A stretch of DNA of 64,000 bases, taken from positions 310,001 through 374,000 of the forward strand of contig JANATG010000015.1 of the NCBI GenBank assembly GCA_029449235.1. Reading direction: 5' to 3'. The DNA is from Linnemannia schmuckeri (taxonomy: Eukaryota; Mortierellomycota; Mortierellomycetes; Mortierellales; Mortierellaceae). The position numbers were made by a program, and so were the translations under genes. Below are positions 33,093 through 44,909 of the stretch, in pieces. Numbering within the stretch: the first letter of the stretch is position 1; the number at the start of each line of letters is the position of its first letter. The notes beneath the pieces are model-generated. The model did no database searches, was not told where the DNA came from, and saw only the letters and a program-made list of their open reading frames with translations.

Positions 33093-35031
33093 GGCGTTTA
33101 GTGGTAGCAGTGATGATGGGTGTAAGGTGAAGGCCAGTTAAGAACGTAAGTATGGATGGCGGCTGAGAAGGATGCAGCAACCAATAAGAAACCGAGGAAA
33201 GCGAAAGGAAAAAGACAAGAAGAGAAAGAGGATCTTGCAGTGAGCGAAGGAAAGGAGGGGAGAAGAGGTGCTAGTGGTGGACGAGGAGGTGGCAGCAAGG
33301 GGTGGCTAGGAGTAGTGACAGAACAAGGGAACAAAACCGCCCGCTATTTATGTTCTTTTCGTTTTTCCCCTCCTTGCTTGAAGGCTTAGGATTTAATCAA
33401 AGGGCAAGTTTTCCTCTTCTTGTGAACACTAACGAATGGCCATCTAAGGATTAATCTTGACGTGATGTTATGCGAGAAAAGACCGACATGCATGATGAAG
33501 AATGAAGGTGTGTCGGGAATGGAAGAATTGAAAAAAAGGTGAAAGCAGTGTGCTGAACGAATAGCTGTATGAACAATCCTTTCTTATCCGACCCCTTTTG
33601 CTTGCAGAGTGGGCTATTTCATGTGTGAATGACATGCTCGGAACTAGATAAGGTAAACGAAGAGCAAACGTGGGAAGCACTGGTTCCTCTCCTCGTCTTC
33701 CTTGACATCGAACGGCGGCACAAAGGGTGCAGACAGAGGTAGGGGGCTCCCGAGGCATTCGTTCTGAGCGACCGCCCCTGATCCCCCTTGTCCGGGGATC
33801 AGATGGGTCAACCAATCATCCTTCAAAGGAACTGGCCACATTCTCACACCAACGACTTTTACTCGGCAGAGGTACCTCCATTCAAGGTGGCAAAAGGGCA
33901 ACAGACTGACGAAGGACAGAGGAAAGAATAGGGAAAAACTATAAAGGGTGATCGTTTTTTGTCCACGTAATCCAACATGGTTTATCCATTTAGGTCTCTT
34001 CGTCCGCCTTAAAAGAAGGAAAAGAGGGATCATGTTCTTAATGCATGAAAATCGCTATTGACGTGAAGACTGAGAATGAAAAAAAAGGAACGCCTGCCCC
34101 TATACGTTCAAACGGTCTAACAAAAAAACTCTAATCGAGCATTCGGAAGGGTCGACTTCCTTTATGGGACACAAAGATTTAGGCTAGTGGACAAGTTTGG
34201 ACATTTTTTGGCCAATGGCTCAATGCACGTTACGTATCCAAGGGTCCCATGTGCGCAGAGCGCGGTTGTCGTTTGTTCCTTTTTGTTGTGTTGACACCAC
34301 TGGCCATGAAATAACCTTATCTGTATTTTTTTTCTCATTCACAAACACACGTTCATAGAGAGCACAGGTAAAGAAAAGAAAAAACAAGCATTTTAAACAG
34401 ACTTTGACAAGGATATGATGGTCCTTACTTGTCCCAAAATGGACACTTCAAGGTTATGGGTGCACGCAAAACCTTGTCTGTTGGCCAAACTCTCCCTTTC
34501 TCTCTCTTACACACATACACCTTTCTCTTCAGGTCACATTCCTTTTGAAGGGCGTGTCCTGTCACTTTTTCCCCTCTAGTCTTCTCCTCTTCTAACCCTC
34601 TATCGCTTGAAAGGATTTATCCGCTTTTCTTATTTTCTATACTGGTACTCAACAAAAAGTATATCAACTTTTTTGTTCATCTAGTTAAAAACTATGTTGT
34701 TTTTTTGGAGTAGTACTTTAAATGCTTTATTACCACATGGAGATCCATCTCCTAAAGAAGTTAACAAGATAACCAGCATCTACGCTTATTTCTTCTAAAG
34801 ATACTATCACATGGGTTATACCGCTCAAGTACAGGGTATGAAGTGTGGAGTGGGGACCAATAATAAAAAAAAAACCTGGACGGGGCGAAGTGTTCAGGAA
34901 AGGGATTGTTGGGTAAATTTCGATGGTATGGTTGTAAGAAGAAAGTGGCCGGGGATGAGAAGAGAGAAGAGGGTAGTCAGGGATGAGAGGAGAGCGGAAT
35001 GTCCATATGAAGGATATGCGTGTGTGGGGGT
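33093..35031. other. Intergenic region, 1.9 kb, no gene seen
   Basis: Contains the purine-rich leader of permease copy 2 (33120-33330) and the downstream side of the lipase gene. All open frames are short and lack conserved motifs. The low-complexity stretch 34360-34800 is AT-rich. Confidence 0.6.
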
Positions 35032-36428
35032 TTAAAATCCCTTGACGATGGCGAGGCAGTTGGCGGTCTTGGCGGTCACGGGGTCGAGCTGATTCAAGAT
35101 GAATTGGATGACGACGTTGGAGTTGACCATGGTGACTAAGAACGAATGGTTAGGAAAGTGAAAAGACCCAAATGTTATTGATTAGCAACAGGAAGAATTG
35201 TTGGCGCAGCGTAGAGAAAAGGAGACACTTAAGCCATGATGGGCAGATGAGAGAGGGGAGAGACTTACGATGCTCGTTGAGGGAGAGCATGCAAAGATCT
35301 TGGAGGAGGAGGTTGGTAATGCCGGCGCCCTTCTGCCAGCAGGTCTCGTAGGGAGTGACAACCTCGTCGTACCTATAGGAGTAGGGGAGAAAAGGTTGTT
35401 AGTGAGAATGGTTTCAGTTGGGGAAACGCGTCCACAGAATCAGAAGGCGCCACCAAAAATTTATACCCTTACTTGGTGGCAATGTTGGAGTGGATGACAC
35501 CAGGGGCAAAATCACCGCCAGCGTTCAACTTCTTGATAAATTCGGAGGTGTTGACTATAGAATAAGAGAGGGAGAACGAAAGAGAGAGAGAGAAGTATGA
35601 TCGGTTAGTTGATTAGGTCTGATCAACGTGTTTGTAACATTGCTTGAAGTATTGTGCTTGAAAAATGGCAATGTCATTAAACTTACCCATCTGGTAGAAC
35701 GACGGAGCAAACTTGTCAAAGAGGTCCTGGGAGGGGTAAAAGAGTCCAAAGGTCTTGGCAATGGTGACGATGTTGCTGAGAGTGGTACCATGGTTGATGG
35801 GCGAGACACCGACGTGGCGGTAGACCTTACCCTTACCATCGAGGTACTTGATCCAGTAGCGGGCCAAGATGCCTCCCTGGGAGTGGCCGACAATATCGAC
35901 CTGCGTGGAATTGGTTTGCTTCAAGACATTGTTGGCAAAGTTGGCCAATTCCTGGGCGGACGACTCGATCGTATTCAAGCCGCCAAAGCCGCCGGGAACA
36001 GCCTTGTTGACTCCGTAGGTCAAGGCAAAGACACAGAAGCCCCTCTTGATCAGGACGGGTGCGACGTCGTCCCAGGAGTTGAGGGTCAACAAGGTGGCAT
36101 GGACCTTCAAGTTGTGAAACGAAAGAAAAAGTTAATGAGAGGAAGTTAAAAAGCATGATCGAGTAAAGAAAACGTTCGATCATTCCTCAGTTCGTATGCG
36201 ACCGCCGGTGGCTTGATGGCATCTGCGATGAATTACCAAAATGACGGGACGCTGGCCATTAGCAGGCTTGCAAGAGTAGTTGTTGAGACCTTCGATTTCA
36301 CTGGCACGCTTTTCAATGCTCTGGACAGCAGCTGGAGCGGCGGGCAGAGCAGAGGCGGGGACGGCGGAGAGGGTCAAAAGAACGGCAGCAGAGGCGGCGC
36401 TCAAGACGGAGATGAGGGAGAACTTCAT
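35032..36428 (-). CDS. Secreted triacylglycerol lipase/esterase
   Basis: Secreted alpha/beta-hydrolase. Five exons (36237-36428, 35687-36104, 35473-35554, 35269-35372, 35032-35135) close at 299 residues. An N-terminal signal peptide is clear (MKFSLISVLSAASAAVLLTL to about residue 27), followed by EKR, a possible Kex2 propeptide site near residue 41. Core motifs: PVILVHATLL (oxyanion region), the nucleophile elbow GHSQGG with Ser139, then TKYDEVVTPYETCW (Asp region) and LCMLSLNEHLTMVNSNVV (His region). This arrangement matches the Lipase_2-type family, which resembles bacterial LipA esterases. Six cysteines could form disulphides. The substrate is probably short- or medium-chain acylglycerols, by family only. 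It stands alone, with large gene-free flanks. Confidence 0.92.
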
Positions 36429-39400
36429 TGTTGGAATAACGGCGAGGTGTGGGGAAGGTTGTTGTGGAGAAGAGTGTGGAGAATGGGTGAAGTTGAGAAG
36501 GTAGGAAGTGAGGCAAAGTCCGTAAAGGAAGTGGTGAGTTGCTTGAGAAAGGCTGTGGAGGAGATCGTTATCCGAAAGAAGATGTCGAGAAAAAAGTGGG
36601 GGAATGGTGGTCTATTTGTACTCTTTTTCTTTCATTTGTCCATTCGACTCCTCACTGCTGTTTATGCTCGTTAAAGGTTAAACAAAGATCCAGTTATGCC
36701 AGCTTCGTTCCATCATAAGGCGGGATGGGAGGTGGCTGCATAATGGACCTGCAAAAGAAAAAAAGGCCAGAAAACAATAATCTGTGACCTCTCCACATGA
36801 AATCCAATAAAACGACAAAATTGGTGGCTAATTATGATGGGATAAAACAGAAACGTGTCCCCGAGGGGGGAGTAAGCGATTAAAACGGAAAGGAAGAAAA
36901 AAGTCGAGCGCCCATCCCTTAATCGATGGGCTTAATTGGGCAACAATCCGCAGGGCGAGTACTCTGATGGGTCAAAACATTAAGGCTATGAACAAAAACA
37001 TATAAACATATAAACAAGTAAAAACAAACGCTGAGGGTAAGAATGGGGCAGTCCAGAGTCGAGTGACAAAGTAGCTTTTTTAGTTTCTAGTCCGTTCAGC
37101 GCCGCTGCGGACCAAATAATATCACCAGTAATATTGAGTTCAAGGCATACAGACCAGCCTGTTTAGTTACTGCATCTTTGTTTTGGACTCATAATCCAGA
37201 GGGGAGTCGTATGTGAGAAGGTCCGAAAAAAGGGAAAACGAGATGGGTAAGTGGTATGACCTATTCGTTAGTAAACATTCTTTGGTTTACATGGCGGTGC
37301 TATGAACGTCCTTGAAAAAACGGTGAGAGGTAAATTGAGTTTTTTTCTTTTTGATGCAGATATTGGGGAGGAGCAAATCAGAGCGCGTTTGTAGTTTGGC
37401 CCATGGAGTAAATAAACAAAGTAAATATTGACATTGTTCAAAAAAGAAAAGAACACAAAGGGTTTAATTGGTTGTGGTTTGCTTGGAGAAAGAAGCACGC
37501 ATTTTGGAGAACAACACAACGGAGTTGAGAAGTGTCCCCATCGCATCCACTCCACTTTTTCTTTACCTTCCTCAAAACCCACCCACATGCAGAATAGAAT
37601 GAACGGTCTGAACGTAAATTAAGGTGGGACAAGTCCAAACAATATCTTCAACAAAGGGGAGTATAGAGGAAGGCAATGAGAGAGGGATGAAGGGGGAGAA
37701 TATTCAATAAGGAGAAATGCTGGCACTCAATGAATAAAACACAATAAACAAGAAATGCTGTCGACTAGTATTGGAATGGGAAGGGGGGAAAACAATAGTA
37801 GAATATTGTCTGCTTAATTTGTTTGACTCTTACAATGATGAGCCGTTTTGTTGTTGAGAGATAGATGCGCATGCGAGGCCATGCGGCTGAATAAGCCCGA
37901 ATTCCACTGACGCGTTAAAGGCCTATCAATTCGGAGTCCGAGGCTCTCAAACATCAAAAATTTCGCGCCCCTACACATTTGTTGACATTTTTTCCCTTTT
38001 TTTGCTCACAAACCGCCCACCCTCCCTCCATTCCCTCCTGCTCTGCGTATGCAAAGCAAAAGTTGAGTTGTGCGTCTGGGCGATGCGCCCTGATGACAGC
38101 ACGTTATCTGTTCGAAAGTACATAGAGAAAGAAAAAAAGCCTCCCAAGGGCTTCTTGAACAAAAATATGAACTAGAGCCTTACCAAATCACCAGAGTAGC
38201 GCCTCTTTTTTTCCGCCATTTTCTCGCCCTCGGTCTTCTTCTCACTCCACGTTCACTTTTGTTATCGCCTGACCCATGCGAACAATAATAGCTTGAGTGG
38301 AGAAAGCGGAGGTTGAGAAGGGCCATGTGCTACCCCAAACTTCAACCCCAATCCCAATCCACAATTTCGACCAAAGTTAGAGTAGGTAAGAAGAGAATGG
38401 AAGGAAGAAAAAAATGATTGGTTTTCTCAGTTTTGTTATCATAATATCAGAGATATGAGAGGGTCGAAGACGCGACTCAATCACGCTTGATTCCGCTAAT
38501 TGCACTCCCTCCCCTGTCGGACTTTCCATCGTGCACTAGTATCAATCCGTTTTTTCTCTTTGCTTTTTTCACGGTGGTCAATTGCTGTCCATTTGATGCT
38601 AATGAAATAGTATCATCAGTACAGAGTTATGGGCAGCTGCTACAATCAGTTGTCAACATTTTTTATGGTTCAAGCCTTTTTTTTTTTTCCAAAATGTAGA
38701 TGTAAAATCACCCCTTATTCCTTCCATACCTCTCATCCTCGCCATACCTTCTATCTCTTCCATGCCTTGCAAATCACGCCCTTAAAAATGCAGCACAATA
38801 AAAAGAAGAAGCGCGGCGAATGACAAGTAACAAAAAATGGCCAAAGAAAATTAAAGCGACAGTTTACGAATACGAACGTATCAAGAAAAAACGCATGACC
38901 TTCTAGAGTTTTTTTTTCGATATCGAGAACGCTCTCGATTAGTATGGTTGCATGGCAGAGGGAGACCCTAGGTAAGACGACGTCAAATTGCTGTGTCACC
39001 TTTAAAAAAGGAAGGATACATGAGCATGGGCAAAACAACGGGGTGGGAGGAGGGAAGAAGGGAGGTATTCTTCTTCAGGTACAGTATTTGTTGATGTTTT
39101 TTCCATTGCTGATTTTTTTCTTTCTTGCTCCACAAAAAATGCTCGTGGATCAGCCCTGCGGACAATCAAATTTTTTAGCCCCTGAAAACTTTTAGGTAAG
39201 TCAAACACACATCAGGCAATTGACAAGCAAGATGAAGTGCAGCGTGTGAGGGGAAAGAAAGGACCCGATCCAGTCAAGGAAAAAAAAATGGCCTTCCGCA
39301 CGCTATGCATGCGCACAATCACAATCATCGGTGCAGCATGGGTCCGAGGGTTCCTAGAAGGGGAGAATGAAGAAAAAAAAGGGTTTTTTTAGACCCGGAG

Positions 39401-41622
39401 TTGAGTCCAATCAATTGTCGGCAAAAACAAACATCTCGTGATCGTGGAGCGAGAGAGATAGTTGGAATTGAGGATGGAAAGAGGGAAGGAGAAGGCCAAG
39501 ACTCGACATCTCATCCTTGATCCAACTGAACCACGGAATAAAAAAAACAATTAAAAAAATGGAGCAAGAGAGAAGCGGAGGAATATATAAGTGGCGTGGG
39601 CTGAACCTTTTTAGTCAATGCAAATACACGGCGGAGATCTTCATTGGGAGAAGCATAAAATTCAATGGGACAGCGTTTCATGTGAATAATCTTATCTCCC
39701 CATCCCCGCCCTCGTTCCCCTGATCCCTGACCCCTGCCACTCTTTACTGGTGAAGAGTACTTCGATCCGTTTCCGCGGCTCAAGTCGATAGTTTCTTTCA
39801 AGTCCATTTTCCTTGGTAAAGGATGCATGTTCGCTTTAATGTTTGATTCAGCTTTCTTGAACAAGAGCGGACCGCTAATAATTTCAGTCGAAGGCTAAAG
39901 TAAGGTTTATCATCGGGCCGACTATTCATGATAAACAATAAGTTCCTCCGCATTTTATGATTACAAGGAGGGTGCCATGTGGAGGACAACCCCAAGTCAT
40001 CTCCGGTTGAGTAGCTGGAAACGATCCAAACAAAATGTCGTGGACATTGTTTTTGGTTAACTACGCCTTCAGTAGGATTACTACGCGTCTTTGAGTCGAT
40101 TGCTTTGTTTTTTTTAGGTAATCTTCGTGCATCCTAGGAAAGAAGTGGACTTGAAAGCACACGAGTACGGGAAAAGGTTATGAAGTAAATTATGACATGC
40201 ACATTGAAAAGAATGAAGGGTTCGATACCATGGCGAGCAAGGGTATGTCGAAGAGAAAGGACTCCTCAGGGACAGCATCTATGAGAACTATACTCATCGG
40301 AACTAGAATGCGCACAGCCCATGGATCATTTCATTTTTGTCGTATCAAAAACATCGATTGAGGCCCACTTCACGGTATACAGGATCGCTGTTAATAGAAG
40401 CTGAGGCAAAGTCACCTAAGAGGTATACTAAGAAGAAACGAGCAAGTGTGATCGCATCCAGGGTCAAGCACCCGGAACAAGAACATTAACACTGAACCTG
40501 GATCTGAACACAGCTTTTCAACCTACCTTTGTCAGTCCCCCCGCTACTAGGCCGAACCACTTGTCTCAGCTTAAAAACTGCTTCAAGACTTAATGCTACC
40601 TTGAAGTTGACAGCCAGATAGCCAGCTATAAATCAGTCAACCGACTCTTGGGCCTTGATACGAGTGCCGTCTTTTCCCATGTATACTTCAAGTCCATGAC
40701 CCCATATTTTTCCTTTTTTGGATTAGTAAACGTTCATTTTTGATGGCGAAGTGTGTCAAAGGTTGGCATGTCCGCTCCGTTTCTCGTTCATTTTGCACTG
40801 CTCCTTTCAGCCGATTATGCTTGTAGATTAAAGCATCGACACTTGTAGAGATTTTGTCTCCCTAACGCAACTTCTTATGTATGGCTCGTACAGACTACAA
40901 GTAAATTACCAATCGTCAGCTAGATCTGGCTCGATCAAAGCATGTCTCTCCTCACTGTTCTCACTCCCCCCACGATTCTGCACAGATTGCAAATCGTATG
41001 TTTGAACAAGTTGCGATCAAAGGGGTGCCATTCGGTGGCTATGTCTGCATATTCTTCCTATTCACAACAATTGGACTTAGGAACAAAGTAAGTTGCTATT
41101 TTTATCAGAGGCAGGGGACAAAAAATGCTGGCAGGATCGATAGCTATCCTTCGCGTTTTATTTCTTTTTCTTTTTGATCCCTTCCCCCCCCCCCCTGGAT
41201 TCCGTGCTAGTGGATGATGGATGGTAAATATGTGATAACAGACGGGTGGAGCTTCGCCGACCATTCGATGATGGCACGTGGCAGTAAAAAAAGTGAGCGA
41301 AGTGTGATGTCTCAGCTTAAGGGCCAAGTGCCTTTACTGCCATCATAATCTGCCTTGAGTCCAGACGGACGGCTTCTAGACAAGCATAGAGTGAGAGAAA
41401 GACAGAAACACAGGCGATGCTCCTTTCTTGTGATTATACTTCGTCGCTCATTTTGCTTCTGTTGGCCACACTTCATTCATTCACCACCCAACCACACTGC
41501 CACCCCACCCCTCCACTTTCTCTCTGAAAACCGATCACTTTGCTCTATTCTTGTTTTATCCATCACCTCTTATTGTATACATATATCCCTACTCCTCACA
41601 CCCCTCATCTCTCTTGCATACA
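36429..41622. other. Gene-free stretch of 5.2 kb
   Basis: No open frame above about 117 codons, no recognisable motif, no splice chain and no tRNA-like B box that I could confirm. The composition alternates AT-rich stretches with short homopolymers. The left 250 bases should hold the lipase promoter. The right 300 bases (41340-41620) are pyrimidine-rich and form the leader of the transporter gene. Non-coding RNAs or decayed elements cannot be excluded by eye. Confidence 0.6.
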
Positions 41623-44600
41623 ATGTCACGACGGTCCTCTTACCAAGCGAACCGTGAAAGTGTTGACAACTACAACGAGGATGCTGCCTTCCTAACCAAT
41701 GCCGCGCCCCAAGCAGGACACTCTCATCGCTTAAAACAAAAGAGCAGCAATAGCAATACCAGCCATCGTCGCCACCACGACGAGGACGAATACGAATACG
41801 GCCACGGTCATCTGCGGGAACAACACTCATCACAACAAGCGACTTCCACTACCGCTCCGTCAGATCAGCTAATCTCTAGCCAACGAAGTGCAACCACCAC
41901 CAAAAATATTACTACTACCACTACGACTGCCATTCCTGTTGATGAAATATCCGTCCTGACTTCTGCAGCACTTGACCCACTGAGTCTGCCAGCAACACAC
42001 CCAGAGGCTCTGTCCCCTTCTTCACTAATTCCAGCGGAACTCTCACAGCAACAGCAACAACAACTAGAGCCAACATATTCAAAATGGAGCACGATTATCC
42101 ATCAGTTGTCCTTCTTGGGAACCGGCATCTTTTCAACCATTGCCGTTCAGTGGCTCTATTATCAAGGAGCAGCCTGTAAGTTGTACCAACCTTCTGCCCC
42201 CACTTTTTTCCCCCTTCCAACTTGTTCATGGATAATTGCTCACTTTCATTTATTAAGACTCGACCTAAGCTAACCAGTTTTTTTCTCTCCTTCTCTTTTA
42301 TATCTCTCTCCCGAACCATTTTATTCTTGCAATATGTAGCAGGATCAACAATGCTGACGGTGTTCTTCAACTACATTGGGATGATGACCGTGGGATTGGT
42401 CTATGCTGTCCAGTCCTGGTATGCGGACCGGAAACAACGTCGACTGGCAGCAACGGCAGGAGGCGGACGCATCCATGTCGAGTACGATGTCTTGATGACC
42501 GAGGTCAACGAGATGACCGAAACCAGACACAACGTAAGCTTACAGGGAACAAACAGAGAGAAAAGGAGGAAAAGGAGGGTGGAACGAGGAGGAGTGGGTC
42601 GATCAATTCTTTACCTGGCGCACACAGGAGAAGCTGTTGACAGAAGAAAAAAAAAGGGGGGGGGGAGAATGAACTGTAAACTTACCGAGTCTGGACCAAA
42701 AAGCAAGGGAAACAAACAGGAGACTCGGAAGCATTTTGGCAGGAAACAAAACACTTGTCATTCCTCTGCCCCCTTCTGCATCCACTAACATGTCCTCCAT
42801 TGTCTCCATCACCCCCTCCCCTTCGGCACTTTACTACTTTTACTCCGTGCGCCCATCCATGTTCATTTTTTTGTTGTTCGAATGATCATGATTGATCTAA
42901 TCTCTTATCATATTAATTTGTTCTTTTGTATGGTTACAGCGTGGGAGCCAAGGTATTCTTCAGGGAACCATCGACAACAAGTTGGGCCGCGTAAGGAAAT
43001 CACTAGAGACAGAGACTCATGTGCTTGGACCTATCGACGACTCGGACGAGGAGGATTTCGATGAGGAGGATGGACTGGATGAAGAAAAGCACAGCCTGCG
43101 AAAGGATCGATCGTCAGGCTCTGACGAAGTCTTGACAATGGGCATCACTACCACCAACAGCAAGACTGCCGAACAGGACGCAAAGTCGTCGGCAAGACGG
43201 TTGCACTGGCCTGTTATCCAGGTTGCGGTCATGGATGTAATTGCCAACGCCATGGTCACCGTTGGATTCTTTTATGTCGGCAGTGGGGTAAGTCTTTTTT
43301 CCAAGTACTCTTTTTTCTTTGCCGCTCCACGTCATTGCTTGAGCACAAACAATTTACGAACAAAAAACCTGTTCGGGTTCAGATTTGTAAATCTGAAATG
43401 TTTGTGTGCTGTTGTTGTTGGGACTGGACTGACCCAAAAAGAATCTTCTTTTGTTCTTTTTCTTTTTCTTTTCTACTGAACTAGATGTACCAAGTCATTT
43501 ATAGTTCAATTGTGATTTGGTGTGCCATCCTTACCCGCATTTTCCTTTCTCGCAAGCTCAACAATATCCAGTGGGTGGCCATTGTTGGTGTCACCATTGG
43601 TTTGGCGATCAGCGCCGTCGGCACTGTCCAGGATGCCTCACCCGATGGTCCAGTGCAAAGCTGTAAGTTTTTTGTTTTCTTTTACTTTGTTTTTGTTTGC
43701 TTTGCTTTGTTTTTTTTTGTGGGCTTTGATGTTGTCATTATCTTTGTGATCTCCTTTTTCGTTTTTTCAGTGTGTGTGTGTGCGCGTGCATGGGTGTACG
43801 GAGGGTTTGCGTTCCTGGGTTGTTCCTGGCATTATGCGTCGACCAAGGAAGATTCCCGACTAACGTAGTATAGTCAATCCGTCAAGTGCTGCATGTTGGG
43901 CAAAATGGGCAAATACTGTCATGTCAGAAACAAGGCGTGGGATGTTTATGTAAAAAAAAAAAAAAGCCCGCCTGCTCGCCCAACTCACGAACTGACCGAC
44001 TAATATACCGCCACGTTTCTGTTTTGTTTTTTGTTGTTTTTTTCGTCTCATATACATATAGGGATTGAAAAATCGTTTGGAGCATTGGTTACATTGGGTG
44101 CAACATTCCTGTACGCTTGCGTCTACGTTCTGTCCGACAAGGTCCTCTCAACCACAAAACCAACCCCGATCCCGGAAAAGGTCTGCTCGATGGTCGGAGG
44201 CTACGCTTCCCTGCTGACATTCCTCTACCTCTGCGCACACACATTCCCGAACTGGAAGTCAGAGGTCACGGATGTAGTCGCCGACCGACAGGGGAGCACG
44301 ATCGGGATCCTGATGGTTTACCCACTCTTGATCATCTCCTCGATGCTCCATTCTCTCAACTATTACGTCCTCCTCTCAAGAATCAACAATATCGCGGTCG
44401 GAATCATGCAGTCTCTGAGGGCTGTGCTCGTGTTTGTGATGAGCCATTATTTGTTCTGTGGGGTCTCGAGTACGCAGTGCTTTAACCAGTGGAAGTTTCT
44501 GTCTGCGATTGTTGTCATTGGTTGTGTTACCTTGTTTTCTTTCAACAGTAACCCTTCTTCTCATGCAAAGGCGGACGGCGTACAGACTTCGCCGGCTGTT

Positions 44601-44690
44601 GCGGCTGTCAAGACTTCGTCGTCAAACTCGAGAACTTCATCGCCGATACCCCGTCATCGAAGAGGCCAGACTTCCTTCGAGTCACCATAA
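41623..44690 (+). CDS. DMT-superfamily (SLC35/EamA-like) transporter
   Basis: Membrane transporter of the drug/metabolite superfamily. Five exons (41623-42175, 42340-42533, 42940-43287, 43485-43662, 44062-44690) close at 633 residues. Residues 1-155 are hydrophilic, with His-, Thr- and Gln-rich runs. Hydrophobic segments follow, beginning LSFLGTGIFSTIAVQWLYY and MLTVFFNYIGMMTVGLVYAV. A long charged loop (about 130 residues, with EEDFDEEDGLDEE) separates them from the remaining segments, which include the typical WVAIVGVTIGLAISAVG helix. A PERxxx-free C-terminal Ser-rich tail ends the protein. The fold suggests nucleotide-sugar or small-metabolite transport across Golgi, ER or vacuolar membrane; the substrate is not readable. 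Start 41623 (acaATGTCA) is preferred to an in-frame ATG at 41551. Confidence 0.85.
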
Positions 44691-44795
44691 CATCTATAAA
44701 TTTTTTTTAACACTTTCTTATGTACCCTATAATGACAATGCTGCTTTAGCCACTTTTTCTGTCATATTTTCGTCTTTAATTATTTTGAAGCTGAA

Positions 44796-44821
<26 letters not shown>
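44796..44821 (+). repeat. Poly(T) tract, 26 bases
   Basis: T run in the gap between the convergent transporter and Dma-type ligase genes. On the minus strand it is a genomic A run downstream of the ligase stop. Confidence 0.95.
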
Positions 44822-44827
<6 letters not shown>

Positions 44828-44909
44828 GACATTATGGTCTGAAGTACCCTATTATGCTTTTTGAATCGATATATGTTGTTGTTGTAGGTTGATGCAAATA
44901 AATAGCGTC

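Noticed and set aside
40205..40230. GGGTTCGATACC resembling a tRNA B box on the plus strand
   Set aside because: No matching A box, acceptor stem or T-arm pairing was found upstream or downstream.
41275..41280. CACGTG E-box upstream of the DMT transporter
   Set aside because: A single hexamer 340 bases from the start is not enough to claim a regulatory site.
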